Source of the DNA: Desulfonema limicola
GTDB taxonomy: Bacteria; Desulfobacterota; Desulfobacteria; Desulfobacterales; DYRC01
Direction: 5' to 3'
DNA length: 31,465 bases
NCBI GenBank assembly: GCA_020718925.1
Contig: DYRC01000008.1
Span: forward strand, 1-31,465
The notes beneath the pieces were generated by a model. It saw nothing but the letters and a program-made list of their open reading frames with translations, did not search any database and was not told the origin of the DNA. The position numbers and the translations under genes were made by a program. Below, one piece after another: positions 22,729 through 31,465 of this stretch. The stretch's first letter is position 1. Every line of letters begins with the position of its first letter.

Positions 22729-25700
22729 CCCAATCTGCTCAGAAAATCCATGCGCTCTGTATCAAAACAGCCTGAAGCCTTATGAATCTGATCGGCAAAT
22801 CCCATTGCCATATCGCCGGGTTGAGAAAGCGTATCAATGATTTCCAGCGGCGGTAACGCGTTTTGGGCATCGGATTTCAAAGAACGGTTGCCAGTCTCAT
22901 CTGCGTTCTGATCGCCCGCTTCTTTTTTCACAACCAATCTTGAATCAGATTTACTGCTTTCCTGAGTTGTGATTTCCGAAGATTGCGATGTATCCCGATC
23001 CCGCCACAGTCCGGGATTATGATCTTCTTTGGCTTTGAAATACGCCTGATAGCGGATAATCTCCGCATTGTCGCCGCCGCCGTAGTTTGCCGCAAGAATA
23101 TCACTCCGATCATAAACCGCCGTGCGAATCCATTCCTGATAGTTTTTATCCGCCTTAGCGTCAAACACCTTCTGACCGGAAACCGCCGTGTATGTTTCTT
23201 TCTGATAAGGCGTACCATCTTTGACAACATTCGCGGACCGATCATCGGAAACGGTTTGTATGACGATGGGTTCTATGGTAAGCGACCCATTTACAGGCGC
23301 AACAATATCCGAAGTTTGGGAATTGTTCAAAGCAGACGTATCGCTGCTTACAGCCGTTTTCTGAATATCCGAAGCTGTCGCTTCAACTTTCGTAGGTTCC
23401 GCACTTCTTCGGACATTATCTGCGGATCGGGTTGAAGAAGACGCCACTGTGATTTTCACCCATGCCGTATCTGTGCCGCCCTTGCCGTTAGACACCGTAT
23501 AGCTGAACATGTCTGTGCCGCTAAAGCCGGTTTTGGGCGTGTAGAGATAAGTGCTGTTTCCTTTATCGGCAATAGAACCGTTAAACGTCTGCGTATAGCC
23601 GATAATCGTCAGCGGATTACCTAACGGGTCTTTATCATTGGACATCAGGCTTTGTCCGCTGATGGTCAGCGCTACATTCTGGCTGGTGGTTACCGTATCA
23701 TCCACTGCATCCGGCGAATTTGTTTTATCCGTAACAGAATTTATGAAAATATTGACCGTTGCGGATGCCGTGCTGCCTTTGCCATCGAAAATCGCATAGA
23801 TAAAACTGTCCTTTCCGATAAATCCGTTATCCGGAGTATAGGTCAGCGTAGTGCCATTATTTGCCAGTTTTCCGTGAGACGGCTGACTCATATCGGAAAC
23901 GCTCAACGTATCGCCATTGGGATCACTGTCATTTTTAAGCAGCGTGTCTTTGATGATCAGCAATGACGTATTCTGTTTGGTGGCAAAAATATCGTCAGCA
24001 GCAACCGGCGCTTTGTTTTCCGCAGGATTCGGCTCTTTGGAAGACGTAACATTGACATATACCACGCCCACAGCCGTGCCGCCCCTGCCATCGGAAATCG
24101 TATAAGCAAAACTATCTTCGCCGATAAAGCCGCTGTTAGGCGTATATGTGGCAGTGCCGTCTTGGTTATCTGTCAGTTTCCCGTCATAAGGCTGCTCAAT
24201 GCCCGTAATGCTTATCGGATCCTTATTCGGATCAGAATCATTGCCGAGAAGATCAGCAGGTTTCAGAACCATTGACGTATCTTTAGTTATGTTGAACCGA
24301 TCATCTGCCGCAGCCGGCGGTTGATTGGCTCCGGTCGGCGGATCCGGGGGGGTAGGCGGATCCGGAGTGGTCGGCGTATACGGCGTGTTTACCGTGATAT
24401 TGACCGTTGCGGTATCGGTGCCGCCCCTGCCATCGGAAACAGCATAAGTAAAACTGTCCGATCCCGTATAACCGGATGCAGGCGTATAGGCGAAGGTCTC
24501 ATCCCCGTTATCTACCAATATGCCATGAGACGGCTGGGTAAATCTGCTGATAGTCAGCCTATCCCAAGAATTGATGCCGACATCATTGCTCAGAAGCGTT
24601 TTAGCCTCAATAACCGTAACGCCGTCTGCTATTACCGCATCATCATTGGCTTCAGGACCTGCGCTTCCGAGAACGCTGATACTCACCTTTGCAGTGCCGG
24701 TGCTTGTGCCGTCTGAAATTGTATAGCTGAAGCTATCCTGCCCCACATAGTTCTGCGCGGGCGTATAGCTGAAACTTCCATCGGCTGTCTTAATCAGCGT
24801 GCCATGAGACGGCTGAGTGAACGATTGAATCGTTATGGAATTGCCGTCAGCATCCTTGTCATTTCTGAGCAAATCCGCATCTTTGAAATTCAATGTCGCG
24901 CCCTTGCTGACAGAGAAACTATCGTCTGCGGCTGTCGGCGGCGTATTCTCGTAATACGTTCCACCCGTTACCGGCGGATTCACAGGAGGAATGTATGGAG
25001 AAACAACAACGATATTTACCGCTGCCTTTGCCGAAGCGCCTCTGCCATCGCTGATGGTATAGGTGAAGCTATCTGCTCCCGCATATCCGGTACTTGGCGT
25101 ATAAACAAAGCCTGTCGCAGTTTTGTCAAGCCTGCCATGTGCCGGAATCGTGAAATCCGAAGAAACGCTCAACGTATCGCCATCCGGATCAGAATCGTTT
25201 TTCAGGAGATCGGAAAAAGCAACCGTAACCGCTTTGTTCTGATCGGTTGAAACTGAATCAGCAACCGCTACCGGAGGTTTATTCGTCGGCGGCGGTATGG
25301 GTATGGATTTGACAGTAACCGCAACATTGCCCACAGCCGTGCCGCCCCTGCCATCCGTAATTTTATAAGTGAAATTATCCACGCCGCTAAAGCCTGCATT
25401 CGGCGTATAAACAAACGCTGTGCCGGTTTTCTCAAGCTTACCGTTTGCGGGCGATGGCGGAGTAAAATCAGACGACATGCTTATCGGATCATTATCCGGA
25501 TCAGAATCGTTTTTCAGGAGATCGGAAAAAGCAACCGTAACCGCTTTGTTCTGATCGGTTGAAACTGAATCAGCAACCGCTACCGGAGGTTTATTCGTCG
25601 GCGGCGGTATGGGTATGGATTTGACAGTAACCGCAACATTGCCCACAGCCGTGCCGCCCCTGCCATCCGTAATTTTATAAGTGAAATTATCCACGCCGCT

Positions 25701-28700
25701 AAAGCCTGCATTCGGCGTATAAACAAACGCTGTGCCGGTTTTCTCAAGCTTACCGTTTGCGGGCGATGGCGGAGTAAAATCAGACGACATGCTTATCGGA
25801 TCATTATCCGGATCAGAATCGTTTTTCAGGAGATCGGAAAAAGCAACCGTAACCGCTTTGTTCTGATCGGTCAGAATTGAATCAGCAGCCGTTATCGGCG
25901 GTCTGTTTCCCCTGCTGACAACAACCGAAACAGTTGCCTTAGACGTATAGCCCACGCCATCTGATGCGATGTATGTGAACGTGTCCGTACCTGTGAAATC
26001 GGCATTCGGCGTATAAACAAAGCCTGTCGCGGTTCTGTCAAGCTTGCCATGCGCGGGTGTGCTGACATCAGAAGAAACACTCAACGTATGATTGGGATCA
26101 GAATCCGTATCGTTTTTCAAAATATCGGTAAACGGAATAGAAAGGCTGTTCTGCACTCCGGCATCCAGAGAAAATGAATCATCATTTGCCTTCAGTATAT
26201 GCGTCTGACCAACTGCAATATTAACCGTTGCGGTGCTGACATGCCCGTTGCCATCGTCAAGCGTGTAGGTAAAGCTGTCATCTCCTACATAATCAGCATT
26301 CGGCTCATAAATCATTTTTGTATTTGTAGTATCATACGGATCAAGAGATGCTTTTCCATGAGCAGGCTGCGAGATGACTATAATTCCCGATATAAAATCG
26401 CTGACCACCATCGTTGAGGGAAGCGTGTCATTTTGCAGCAGATTGCTGAGAGTGATCTCTTTTGCAGTATTCTTCGCCGTGCTGAAACTATCATCTGCCG
26501 CGCCGTAAACATTAACCTGAACTGTCGCTGGCTGGGACTCCCCTTTGCTGTTCATCGCTTTATAGGTAAAGCTGTCCGTGCCGACAAAATTTGTTGCCGG
26601 AGTATAGGTCAATTGGCTGTCTTTCTGCACAACCGCGCCGCTCTTTGATGATGTCGCATCAAACGACTTGATACTCAAGCCTCCGCCAGTATCATTGGCA
26701 AGCACATTGACGCTGACCGGCGTTCCGTTTTTCCACATCTCCGCGCTGTCATCTTTTGCCACCGGAGTATCCGAAAGGACATTGACCTGAATCGTCTTTT
26801 GGGTGGACGCGCTGTCTTTATTTTCAGTTTCAGTTGAAATTGCCTTTACTGTCAGAGTCGCGTTTTCAGACGCCGTAATGGTCAGTTCTTCCAAATCAGC
26901 CACACTCAGAGACCAAAGCCCGCCGCCCATATCGCTGCCCTTAGATAACTTCGCACCCGCAGGCACATTCGATACTTCCACGCTCAGAGTTTCAGACCCG
27001 TCTGCATCTGTCAATGTCGGTACAATCACCAGAGAGGCAGGATAGCCCGAAATTCCGGTTACAGAAGAACTCACCACCAATTGCGGCGCGTCTGCTGCCG
27101 GAACCACATCTACAATCAGAGTTGCTTCACTCGTATCGGTTTTGCCCGTATCTTTAACCACTGACGCTGCCTTAACCGTCAGATTCATATCGCTTCCGCT
27201 GTTCAACGGCGGCGTGATCGTCAAATCTGTCAGATTATCAGGACTCAATATCCAGCTTCCGTCAGCGGTTCTCAACCCCGCAGACAATTTTGCCCCGTCA
27301 GGAACACCGGAAATCGTAACATCGCCCAAAGTTACAGAGCCATCCGTAATTGCAGGAGCTACTTTGATGCTCAACGGAATTGCCGTATCTTCTTTTCCCG
27401 AAGCACTGCCGACCTCAAGCAACGGTCCCACCGTAATTTCTCCGTTAATGGTTCTGACCGCAAATGTCTTGCTCTGACTCACATACTCAACGGCAGGAAC
27501 ATTCAACTCCAAAGTGAAACTGCCCACTTGGCTGCTCTGATTCGGAACAAGTTTCAAGGTCTCAACCTGAGATACCGGAACTGTCCAAATTTCATTCCCC
27601 TTGGCATCTGTTCCGGTGATCTGCCCTGCTGATAATGTTGCCCATTTCGGAACACCGTAAATCGTAACATCCCCTATATATTCAGAGCCATCTGTGTCCA
27701 CCAGAACCGGTTTGCCGATTTGCAGAGAAACCGCCTGCCCCCTTGTGCCGGACACATTCTGCGCTACTGTCCACCCCGGCTCATCGGCAATCGGAATCAC
27801 CTGAACATCAACCTTCTGAATCTTATGCGCCGTATCTGCTGATCCTATCTTGGTTGCAACAGCATCAAACGTCAATGTGAAAATGCCATCCCGATGTAGA
27901 GGCATAGACAAAGAAAGGTTAGGCATATCCTCCGGCTGTATTGTCCAACTGCCATCCGTATTTTTTGTTCCCACAGACAAGGTCGCATCAGACGGAACGC
28001 CTGAAGCATAAATCGTCAGATACTGCGTCCCATCCATCAGTTCAAGATACGCCTCATTCGGCGTCAGATAGACCGGCATATCTTCATTGGCTACAACCGG
28101 CGTAGGAATTTGCAATATCGGCGGATCAACCCTGTATGGCACAGTAATTGTTACGCTTGTTCTGCCTGTTCCCTTGGTAGAGTTGGCAATGGAATAGTAA
28201 AACGTATCTGTGCCGCTGAATCCGGTATTCGGCGTATAAGTAAATGAATCTGCGCCGAAAACAAGACGTCCGTTTGATGGAAATTCCAACTCGCTGAAGT
28301 TGATAATTTTCAACGGATCATTCGGCACCGGATTCACATCATTTTTCAATAATTCAGAATACGATATGGTTAGCGGCGTGTTTTTCTCTGCGGTAAAAGC
28401 ATCCGGGTTAGCTGTCGGCAGAACCACAGCTTTATCCACAATCACTGTAACCGTAGCCTTAGATGTTCCCGTGCCATCTGAAATCGTATAGGTGAAGGTG
28501 TCTATGCCCTCAAACCCGGCGCCGGGCTTATAGATAAAATTAGTTCCGCTCTTATCCGTGCTGTTGAGAAGCGTTGCCATGCCTCCCTTCGCTGTGATCA
28601 CATCATACGCGGTGATGCTGATGCCTGACCCCGTATCATTGCCCAGAACATTGAATCTGACCGGAGCATCAATTGATGTCATAACAGTGTCAGATGCCGC

Positions 28701-31465
28701 GCTGGCAGAAGTTACGGTGATACTTACCGTTGCGGTTGCTGTACCACCATTACCGTCTTTGATAGTGTAAGTGAAGCTGTCAGAACCGGTATAGTCAGTA
28801 GTTGGCGTATAACTGATATATGTATTGTTATTTACTACACTACCATGCGATGGCAAACCTACTGTATCAACGGTTAAGGTGTCTCCGTCAACATCAGTAT
28901 CATTTTTAATAACATCAAGGCTGTTACCTGAAGAATTTTTGACTATCAGGAAACTATCCGCATTAGCCACAGGCGGAATATTAGCACCGGGGTTCACAGT
29001 AATAGCTGCTGTTTCTGTGTCAGTGCTGAAAGCGGTAATACCGCCGTTTGTCGTGGTGTTAGCAGTTGTGCCTATGGTTCCCGAAGTTCTGTCCCATGCT
29101 CGGAAAGTGATGCCATTGGATACTGTACCGGTATAGCCTGTAGTCGGGACAAATCTTACGCTATCCGTATCTGCCAGCAGCAATGCACTATTAGGAGATA
29201 CTGCCGGAATAGCCGTCCATGCCCCTGCTCCTACTTTGTACTGCCATATACCATGTGCATTATCAATAGCAGTAATCGCAATGCCTTCAACTGCTCCGGC
29301 GTCAACATCCGTAATTCTGTCTCCTCCGGCACTTAAAATAACAGATGCTATCGTATTGCCCGTAGGATTAGCATCATTTTTAGTAACTGCGGTAAGGAGC
29401 ATACTCCCTGTATTATCCAGCGCGGGCGCAGTGTTGGTTGCATTAACTGTAATATTTGCCGTTTCTGTGGCAGTACTGAATGCAGTAATACCACCGTTTG
29501 TCGTGGTATCAACAGTTGTGCCTGCGGCTCCCGAAGTTCTGTCCCATGCCCGGAAAGTGATGCCATTGGATACTGTACCGGTATAGCCTGTAGTCGGGAC
29601 AAATCTTACGCTATCCGTATCTGCCAGCAGCAATGCACTATTAGGAGATACTGCCGGAATAGCCGTCCATGCCCCTGCTCCTACTTTGTACTGCCATATA
29701 CCATGTGCATTATCAATAGCAGTAATCGCAATGCCTTCGACTGCTCCGGCGTCAACATCCGTAATTCTGTTTCCACCGGCACTGAGAATAACGGCTGCTA
29801 CCGTATCTCCGGCAGGACTCGCAGTATCTTTAACGACCGATGTTAGGATCATGTTACCTGTATTATCCAGATCCGGCGCGGTGTTGGTTGTAGTAATCGT
29901 AAATGAGACTACTGCCGTTGCCGTATGTGTTAGTTTGCCGTCATTAACCGTATAAGTGAAAGTATCCGTGCCGGTATATCCAGTAGTCGGCGTATAAGTG
30001 AAACTCCCGCCGCCGTTATTAACAAGACTGCCGTGAGCAATCGCGGTTGTTCCGGCAGGAAGAGTAACCGTCAGCGTATCTCCTTCCGGCTCACTGTCAA
30101 CTCCGTTGGGAGTCGTATTGGTAAGAACATTGAAGGTTACTGCTGTATTCTTAGCGGTTGTGATACTGTCATCCTTCGGGGTCGGAAGCTGATTTTCATA
30201 AGCACCCTTATCCGCCGTTCCTCCCACAACACGGGAATAACCTGTTCCCCGTATATCAGTAGTAGGGACTGTTAAAGGTGATGGATATAGATAAGTATTT
30301 GAACCAGTATCAACAGCCGGACTGCCTGAAGTAAGTTCATAAGGATAAGTACCTGTTCCCTTAAAAAGCGGATTTGTATTTATAAGATTATCAGTGCCAG
30401 CATTTATTCCTCCTGTTATCCCTGCTCCCCCTGAATTATAGACAATAGAACTGTAAAGATTTAAAGTACCTGTATTGTTGTGGATATCGCTGCTAGTACC
30501 AGAGATGGCAGTATTGCCGGTAATCGTGCTGTTATAAATATCTGCTGTACAACCGTTATCAATGCCGACACCACCGGCATTGGCAGCGGTATTTCCATAA
30601 ACCAAGCTATTTTCCATATAAAGCTTTGCTGCACCACCAGTGACAAGTATGCCTCCCTTATCAGCAACAGCAGTATTACCGGAAATCTTACTGTTTGTAA
30701 TAGTAGTTGTGCCAAGTAAACGCATACCTCCACCGGAAGAGGTTGCTTGATTTCCGATAATTGTAGTCTTGTCAATATTCAGCGTTCCGGCTTTCTGAAA
30801 AATACCTCCTCCTCCTGCTCCTGCTCCTCCTGTAGCTTTATTAGCGAGAGCTGCTGTAGCATCGCCAATAATACTGTCCGTTATATTTACAATACCAGTA
30901 TCAATATAAATTCCGCCGCCTGTTTTTGCAGAATTATTTGATATCGTACAATTGGTGATAGTCAAGGTATTTGCTGCGCCGCTAAAATAAACCGCACCGC
31001 CATACCCAAGTGAGGCCGGAGCATCTGTATTGAGTCCTTTGGTAAGCGTAAGATTTTGGAGAGTAACATTAGCACCGGCAATGCTGAGAAGCGGAGAAAC
31101 ATTGCCGCCGTCAATCTTGTACTTGACAGATGTGCCGTCAATTGTCAAAGCTTTATCTATGTTGATATACACCTTCTCTGTAATCAACAGATCGCTTGAC
31201 AAAGTGATTGTTCCGGTTAAACCCATAGCAAAATTGATCGTATCTGCTCCGGGATTAGTAGTAGTATTATTTGCAGTATCAATAGCATCTCTCAATGTAA
31301 TAACCGTTGCATCGTCAGCATGATTAAGCACATCTGAAGTACTATTTACCCATATAGTTGCCATCCGATATTCATACCCCTTCGGATTCAAAGCCTTTGC
31401 ATCAATCCAGCCGGTCTGATATTCCAAAATCCAGTTGCCGCCGATAGTCGCAGCCCCGGTAACAT
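22722..31465 (-). CDS. Giant repeat surface protein (beta-helix + Big_9/cadherin-like), N-terminus outside window
   Basis: At least 2913 residues; the frame is open to the right edge (visible start-side residues include TIGGNWILEYQTGWIDAKAL), so the TTG at 31427 is not a credible start. In order: a CSLREA-like motif (VITLRDAID) and a right-handed beta-helix (about the first 410 residues, with NCTISNNSA and GGGIYIDTG turns). A Big_9/cadherin-like repeat follows, then two copies of a 150-residue domain and three more Big_9-like repeats. Next come four ~110-residue repeats (GVPDGAKLSAG, DLxxL). Ten more Big_9-like repeats (NDSDPDGD, YTPNAGFSG, SFTYTISDGRGG) are divided by proline-rich linkers, and a C-terminal region of about 240 residues is unmatched. 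No RTX nonapeptides or sorting signal are seen. It is probably exported as an adhesin or matrix protein, perhaps of the DUF4347 type, though that domain is not in view. Confidence 0.88.
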   Translation of the reverse strand, partial: VTGAATIGGNWILEYQTGWIDAKALNPKGYEYRMATIWVNSTSDVLNHADDATVITLRDAIDTANNTTTNPGADTINFAMGLTGTITLSSDLLITEKVYINIDKALTIDGTSVKYKIDGGNVSPLLSIAGANVTLQNLTLTKGLNTDAPASLGYGGAVYFSGAANTLTITNCTISNNSAKTGGGIYIDTGIVNITDSIIGDATAALANKATGGAGAGGGGIFQKAGTLNIDKTTIIGNQATSSGGGMRLLGTTTITNSKISGNTAVADKGGILVTGGAAKLYMENSLVYGNTAANAGGVGIDNGCTADIYNSTITGNTAISGTSSDIHNNTGTLNLYSSIVYNSGGAGITGGINAGTDNLINTNPLFKGTGTYPYELTSGSPAVDTGSNTYLYPSPLTVPTTDIRGTGYSRVVGGTADKGAYENQLPTPKDDSITTAKNTAVTFNVLTNTTPNGVDSEPEGDTLTVTLPAGTTAIAHGSLVNNGGGSFTYTPTTGYTGTDTFTYTVNDGKLTHTATAVVSFTITTTNTAPDLDNTGNMILTSVVKDTASPAGDTVAAVILSAGGNRITDVDAGAVEGIAITAIDNAHGIWQYKVGAGAWTAIPAVSPNSALLLADTDSVRFVPTTGYTGTVSNGITFRAWDRTSGAAGTTVDTTTNGGITAFSTATETANITVNATNTAPALDNTGSMLLTAVTKNDANPTGNTIASVILSAGGDRITDVDAGAVEGIAITAIDNAHGIWQYKVGAGAWTAIPAVSPNSALLLADTDSVRFVPTTGYTGTVSNGITFRAWDRTSGTIGTTANTTTNGGITAFSTDTETAAITVNPGANIPPVANADSFLIVKNSSGNSLDVIKNDTDVDGDTLTVDTVGLPSHGSVVNNNTYISYTPTTDYTGSDSFTYTIKDGNGGTATATVSITVTSASAASDTVMTSIDAPVRFNVLGNDTGSGISITAYDVITAKGGMATLLNSTDKSGTNFIYKPGAGFEGIDTFTYTISDGTGTSKATVTVIVDKAVVLPTANPDAFTAEKNTPLTISYSELLKNDVNPVPNDPLKIINFSELEFPSNGRLVFGADSFTYTPNTGFSGTDTFYYSIANSTKGTGRTSVTITVPYRVDPPILQIPTPVVANEDMPVYLTPNEAYLELMDGTQYLTIYASGVPSDATLSVGTKNTDGSWTIQPEDMPNLSLSMPLHRDGIFTLTFDAVATKIGSADTAHKIQKVDVQVIPIADEPGWTVAQNVSGTRGQAVSLQIGKPVLVDTDGSEYIGDVTIYGVPKWATLSAGQITGTDAKGNEIWTVPVSQVETLKLVPNQSSQVGSFTLELNVPAVEYVSQSKTFAVRTINGEITVGPLLEVGSASGKEDTAIPLSIKVAPAITDGSVTLGDVTISGVPDGAKLSAGLRTADGSWILSPDNLTDLTITPPLNSGSDMNLTVKAASVVKDTGKTDTSEATLIVDVVPAADAPQLVVSSSVTGISGYPASLVIVPTLTDADGSETLSVEVSNVPAGAKLSKGSDMGGGLWSLSVADLEELTITASENATLTVKAISTETENKDSASTQKTIQVNVLSDTPVAKDDSAEMWKNGTPVSVNVLANDTGGGLSIKSFDATSSKSGAVVQKDSQLTYTPATNFVGTDSFTYKAMNSKGESQPATVQVNVYGAADDSFSTAKNTAKEITLSNLLQNDTLPSTMVVSDFISGIIVISQPAHGKASLDPYDTTNTKMIYEPNADYVGDDSFTYTLDDGNGHVSTATVNIAVGQTHILKANDDSFSLDAGVQNSLSIPFTDILKNDTDSDPNHTLSVSSDVSTPAHGKLDRTATGFVYTPNADFTGTDTFTYIASDGVGYTSKATVSVVVSRGNRPPITAADSILTDQNKAVTVAFSDLLKNDSDPDNDPISMSSDFTPPSPANGKLEKTGTAFVYTPNAGFSGVDNFTYKITDGRGGTAVGNVAVTVKSIPIPPPTNKPPVAVADSVSTDQNKAVTVAFSDLLKNDSDPDNDPISMSSDFTPPSPANGKLEKTGTAFVYTPNAGFSGVDNFTYKITDGRGGTAVGNVAVTVKSIPIPPPTNKPPVAVADSVSTDQNKAVTVAFSDLLKNDSDPDGDTLSVSSDFTIPAHGRLDKTATGFVYTPSTGYAGADSFTYTISDGRGASAKAAVNIVVVSPYIPPVNPPVTGGTYYENTPPTAADDSFSVSKGATLNFKDADLLRNDKDADGNSITIQSFTQPSHGTLIKTADGSFSYTPAQNYVGQDSFSYTISDGTSTGTAKVSISVLGSAGPEANDDAVIADGVTVIEAKTLLSNDVGINSWDRLTISRFTQPSHGILVDNGDETFAYTPASGYTGSDSFTYAVSDGRGGTDTATVNITVNTPYTPTTPDPPTPPDPPTGANQPPAAADDRFNITKDTSMVLKPADLLGNDSDPNKDPISITGIEQPYDGKLTDNQDGTATYTPNSGFIGEDSFAYTISDGRGGTAVGVVYVNVTSSKEPNPAENKAPVAADDIFATKQNTSLLIIKDTLLKNDSDPNGDTLSVSDMSQPSHGKLANNGTTLTYTPDNGFIGKDSFIYAIFDGKGSTASATVNIFINSVTDKTNSPDAVDDTVTTSQNVALTISGQSLMSNDKDPLGNPLTIIGYTQTFNGSIADKGNSTYLYTPKTGFSGTDMFSYTVSNGKGGTDTAWVKITVASSSTRSADNVRRSAEPTKVEATASDIQKTAVSSDTSALNNSQTSDIVAPVNGSLTIEPIVIQTVSDDRSANVVKDGTPYQKETYTAVSGQKVFDAKADKNYQEWIRTAVYDRSDILAANYGGGDNAEIIRYQAYFKAKEDHNPGLWRDRDTSQSSEITTQESSKSDSRLVVKKEAGDQNADETGNRSLKSDAQNALPPLEIIDTLSQPGDMAMGFADQIHKASGCFDTERMDFLSRLGT
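25182..25871. repeat. Perfect 312-bp-period tandem duplication in the giant gene
   Basis: Bases 25182-25559 are identical to 25494-25871 (378 bases at a shift of 312), which is 2.2 copies of a 104-residue unit. The duplicated unit is a Big_9-like repeat plus an IPIPPPTNKPP linker. Identity at synonymous positions means the duplication is recent or being homogenised. Confidence 0.92.
29101..29738. repeat. 450-bp-period duplication in the giant gene
   Basis: Bases 29101-29288 are identical to 29551-29738 (188 bases at a shift of 450); similarity with scattered changes continues on both sides. It encodes two copies of a 150-residue domain containing ITDVDAGAVEGIAITAIDNA and FRAWDRTSG. Confidence 0.9.

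Noticed and set aside
22983..31323. Many plus-strand frames of 60-150 residues inside the giant gene
   Set aside because: All are antisense to the repeat protein; their similarity to each other only mirrors the sense repeats.
31425..31427. TTG as the true start of the giant protein
   Set aside because: The frame continues upstream to the window edge with coherent sequence (TIGGNWILEYQTG), and there is no ribosome-binding site or signal peptide here.

Overview
This 31.5 kb window looks like part of a large, repeat-rich chromosome of an anaerobic Desulfobacterota (old Deltaproteobacteria), perhaps a Desulfobacteraceae or Desulfonema-like organism. The clues are a ferredoxin-dependent 2-oxoacid oxidoreductase (delta-alpha-beta), isoleucine synthesis through citramalate, a membrane-tethered sigma-54 activator, many short palindromic repeats, and a giant cadherin/Ig-like repeat protein. 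The taxonomic call is an inference from gene content; there is no rRNA gene or marker alignment behind it.

Layout. (1) 1-5113, plus strand: a partial coiled-coil gene translationally coupled to a YhcG-type PDDEXK protein, then a tight run of a peptidase U32 family gene, pspA and ispG. (2) 5108-8997, minus strand: a four-gene run reading tatD, gspF-like, membrane-bound sigma-54 activator, single-domain asparaginase. (3) 9000-9223: intergenic region with a promoter and a palindrome overlapping its -35 box, driving elbB. (4) 9875-11851: an isoleucine-rich leader peptide and an intrinsic terminator ahead of cimA, which is a probable attenuator. (5) 11942-14427: a TonB-dependent receptor and tRNA-Pro(TGG), bounded by a perfect 48-bp inverted repeat. 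(6) 14558-16811: korD-korA-korB with no gamma subunit in the window. (7) 16872-19866: a tandem-repeat intergenic block, an SPFH/flotillin-like gene, a Uma2 family gene and a RelE/ParE-type toxin-antitoxin pair. (8) 19881-21050: an acetyl-CoA acetyltransferase. (9) 21370-22661: a three-gene run ending in a protein with a CULT (cereblon-type) domain, preceded by a protein made of five-residue glycine-rich repeats. (10) 22722 to the right edge, minus strand: a giant surface or secreted protein of at least 2913 residues. It has a beta-helix, about 15 Big_9/cadherin-like repeats and other repeat types, and its N-terminus lies beyond the window.

A GC-rich palindromic repeat family runs through the whole region. 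It occurs in frame twice inside the U32 gene, supplies a purine-rich ribosome-binding stretch to tatD, brackets the TonB-receptor/tRNA block, and supplies the stop codons of both convergent genes at 22.66-22.72 kb. The strongest candidates for follow-up are the CULT-domain operon, the cimA attenuator, and the remodelling of genes by this repeat family.
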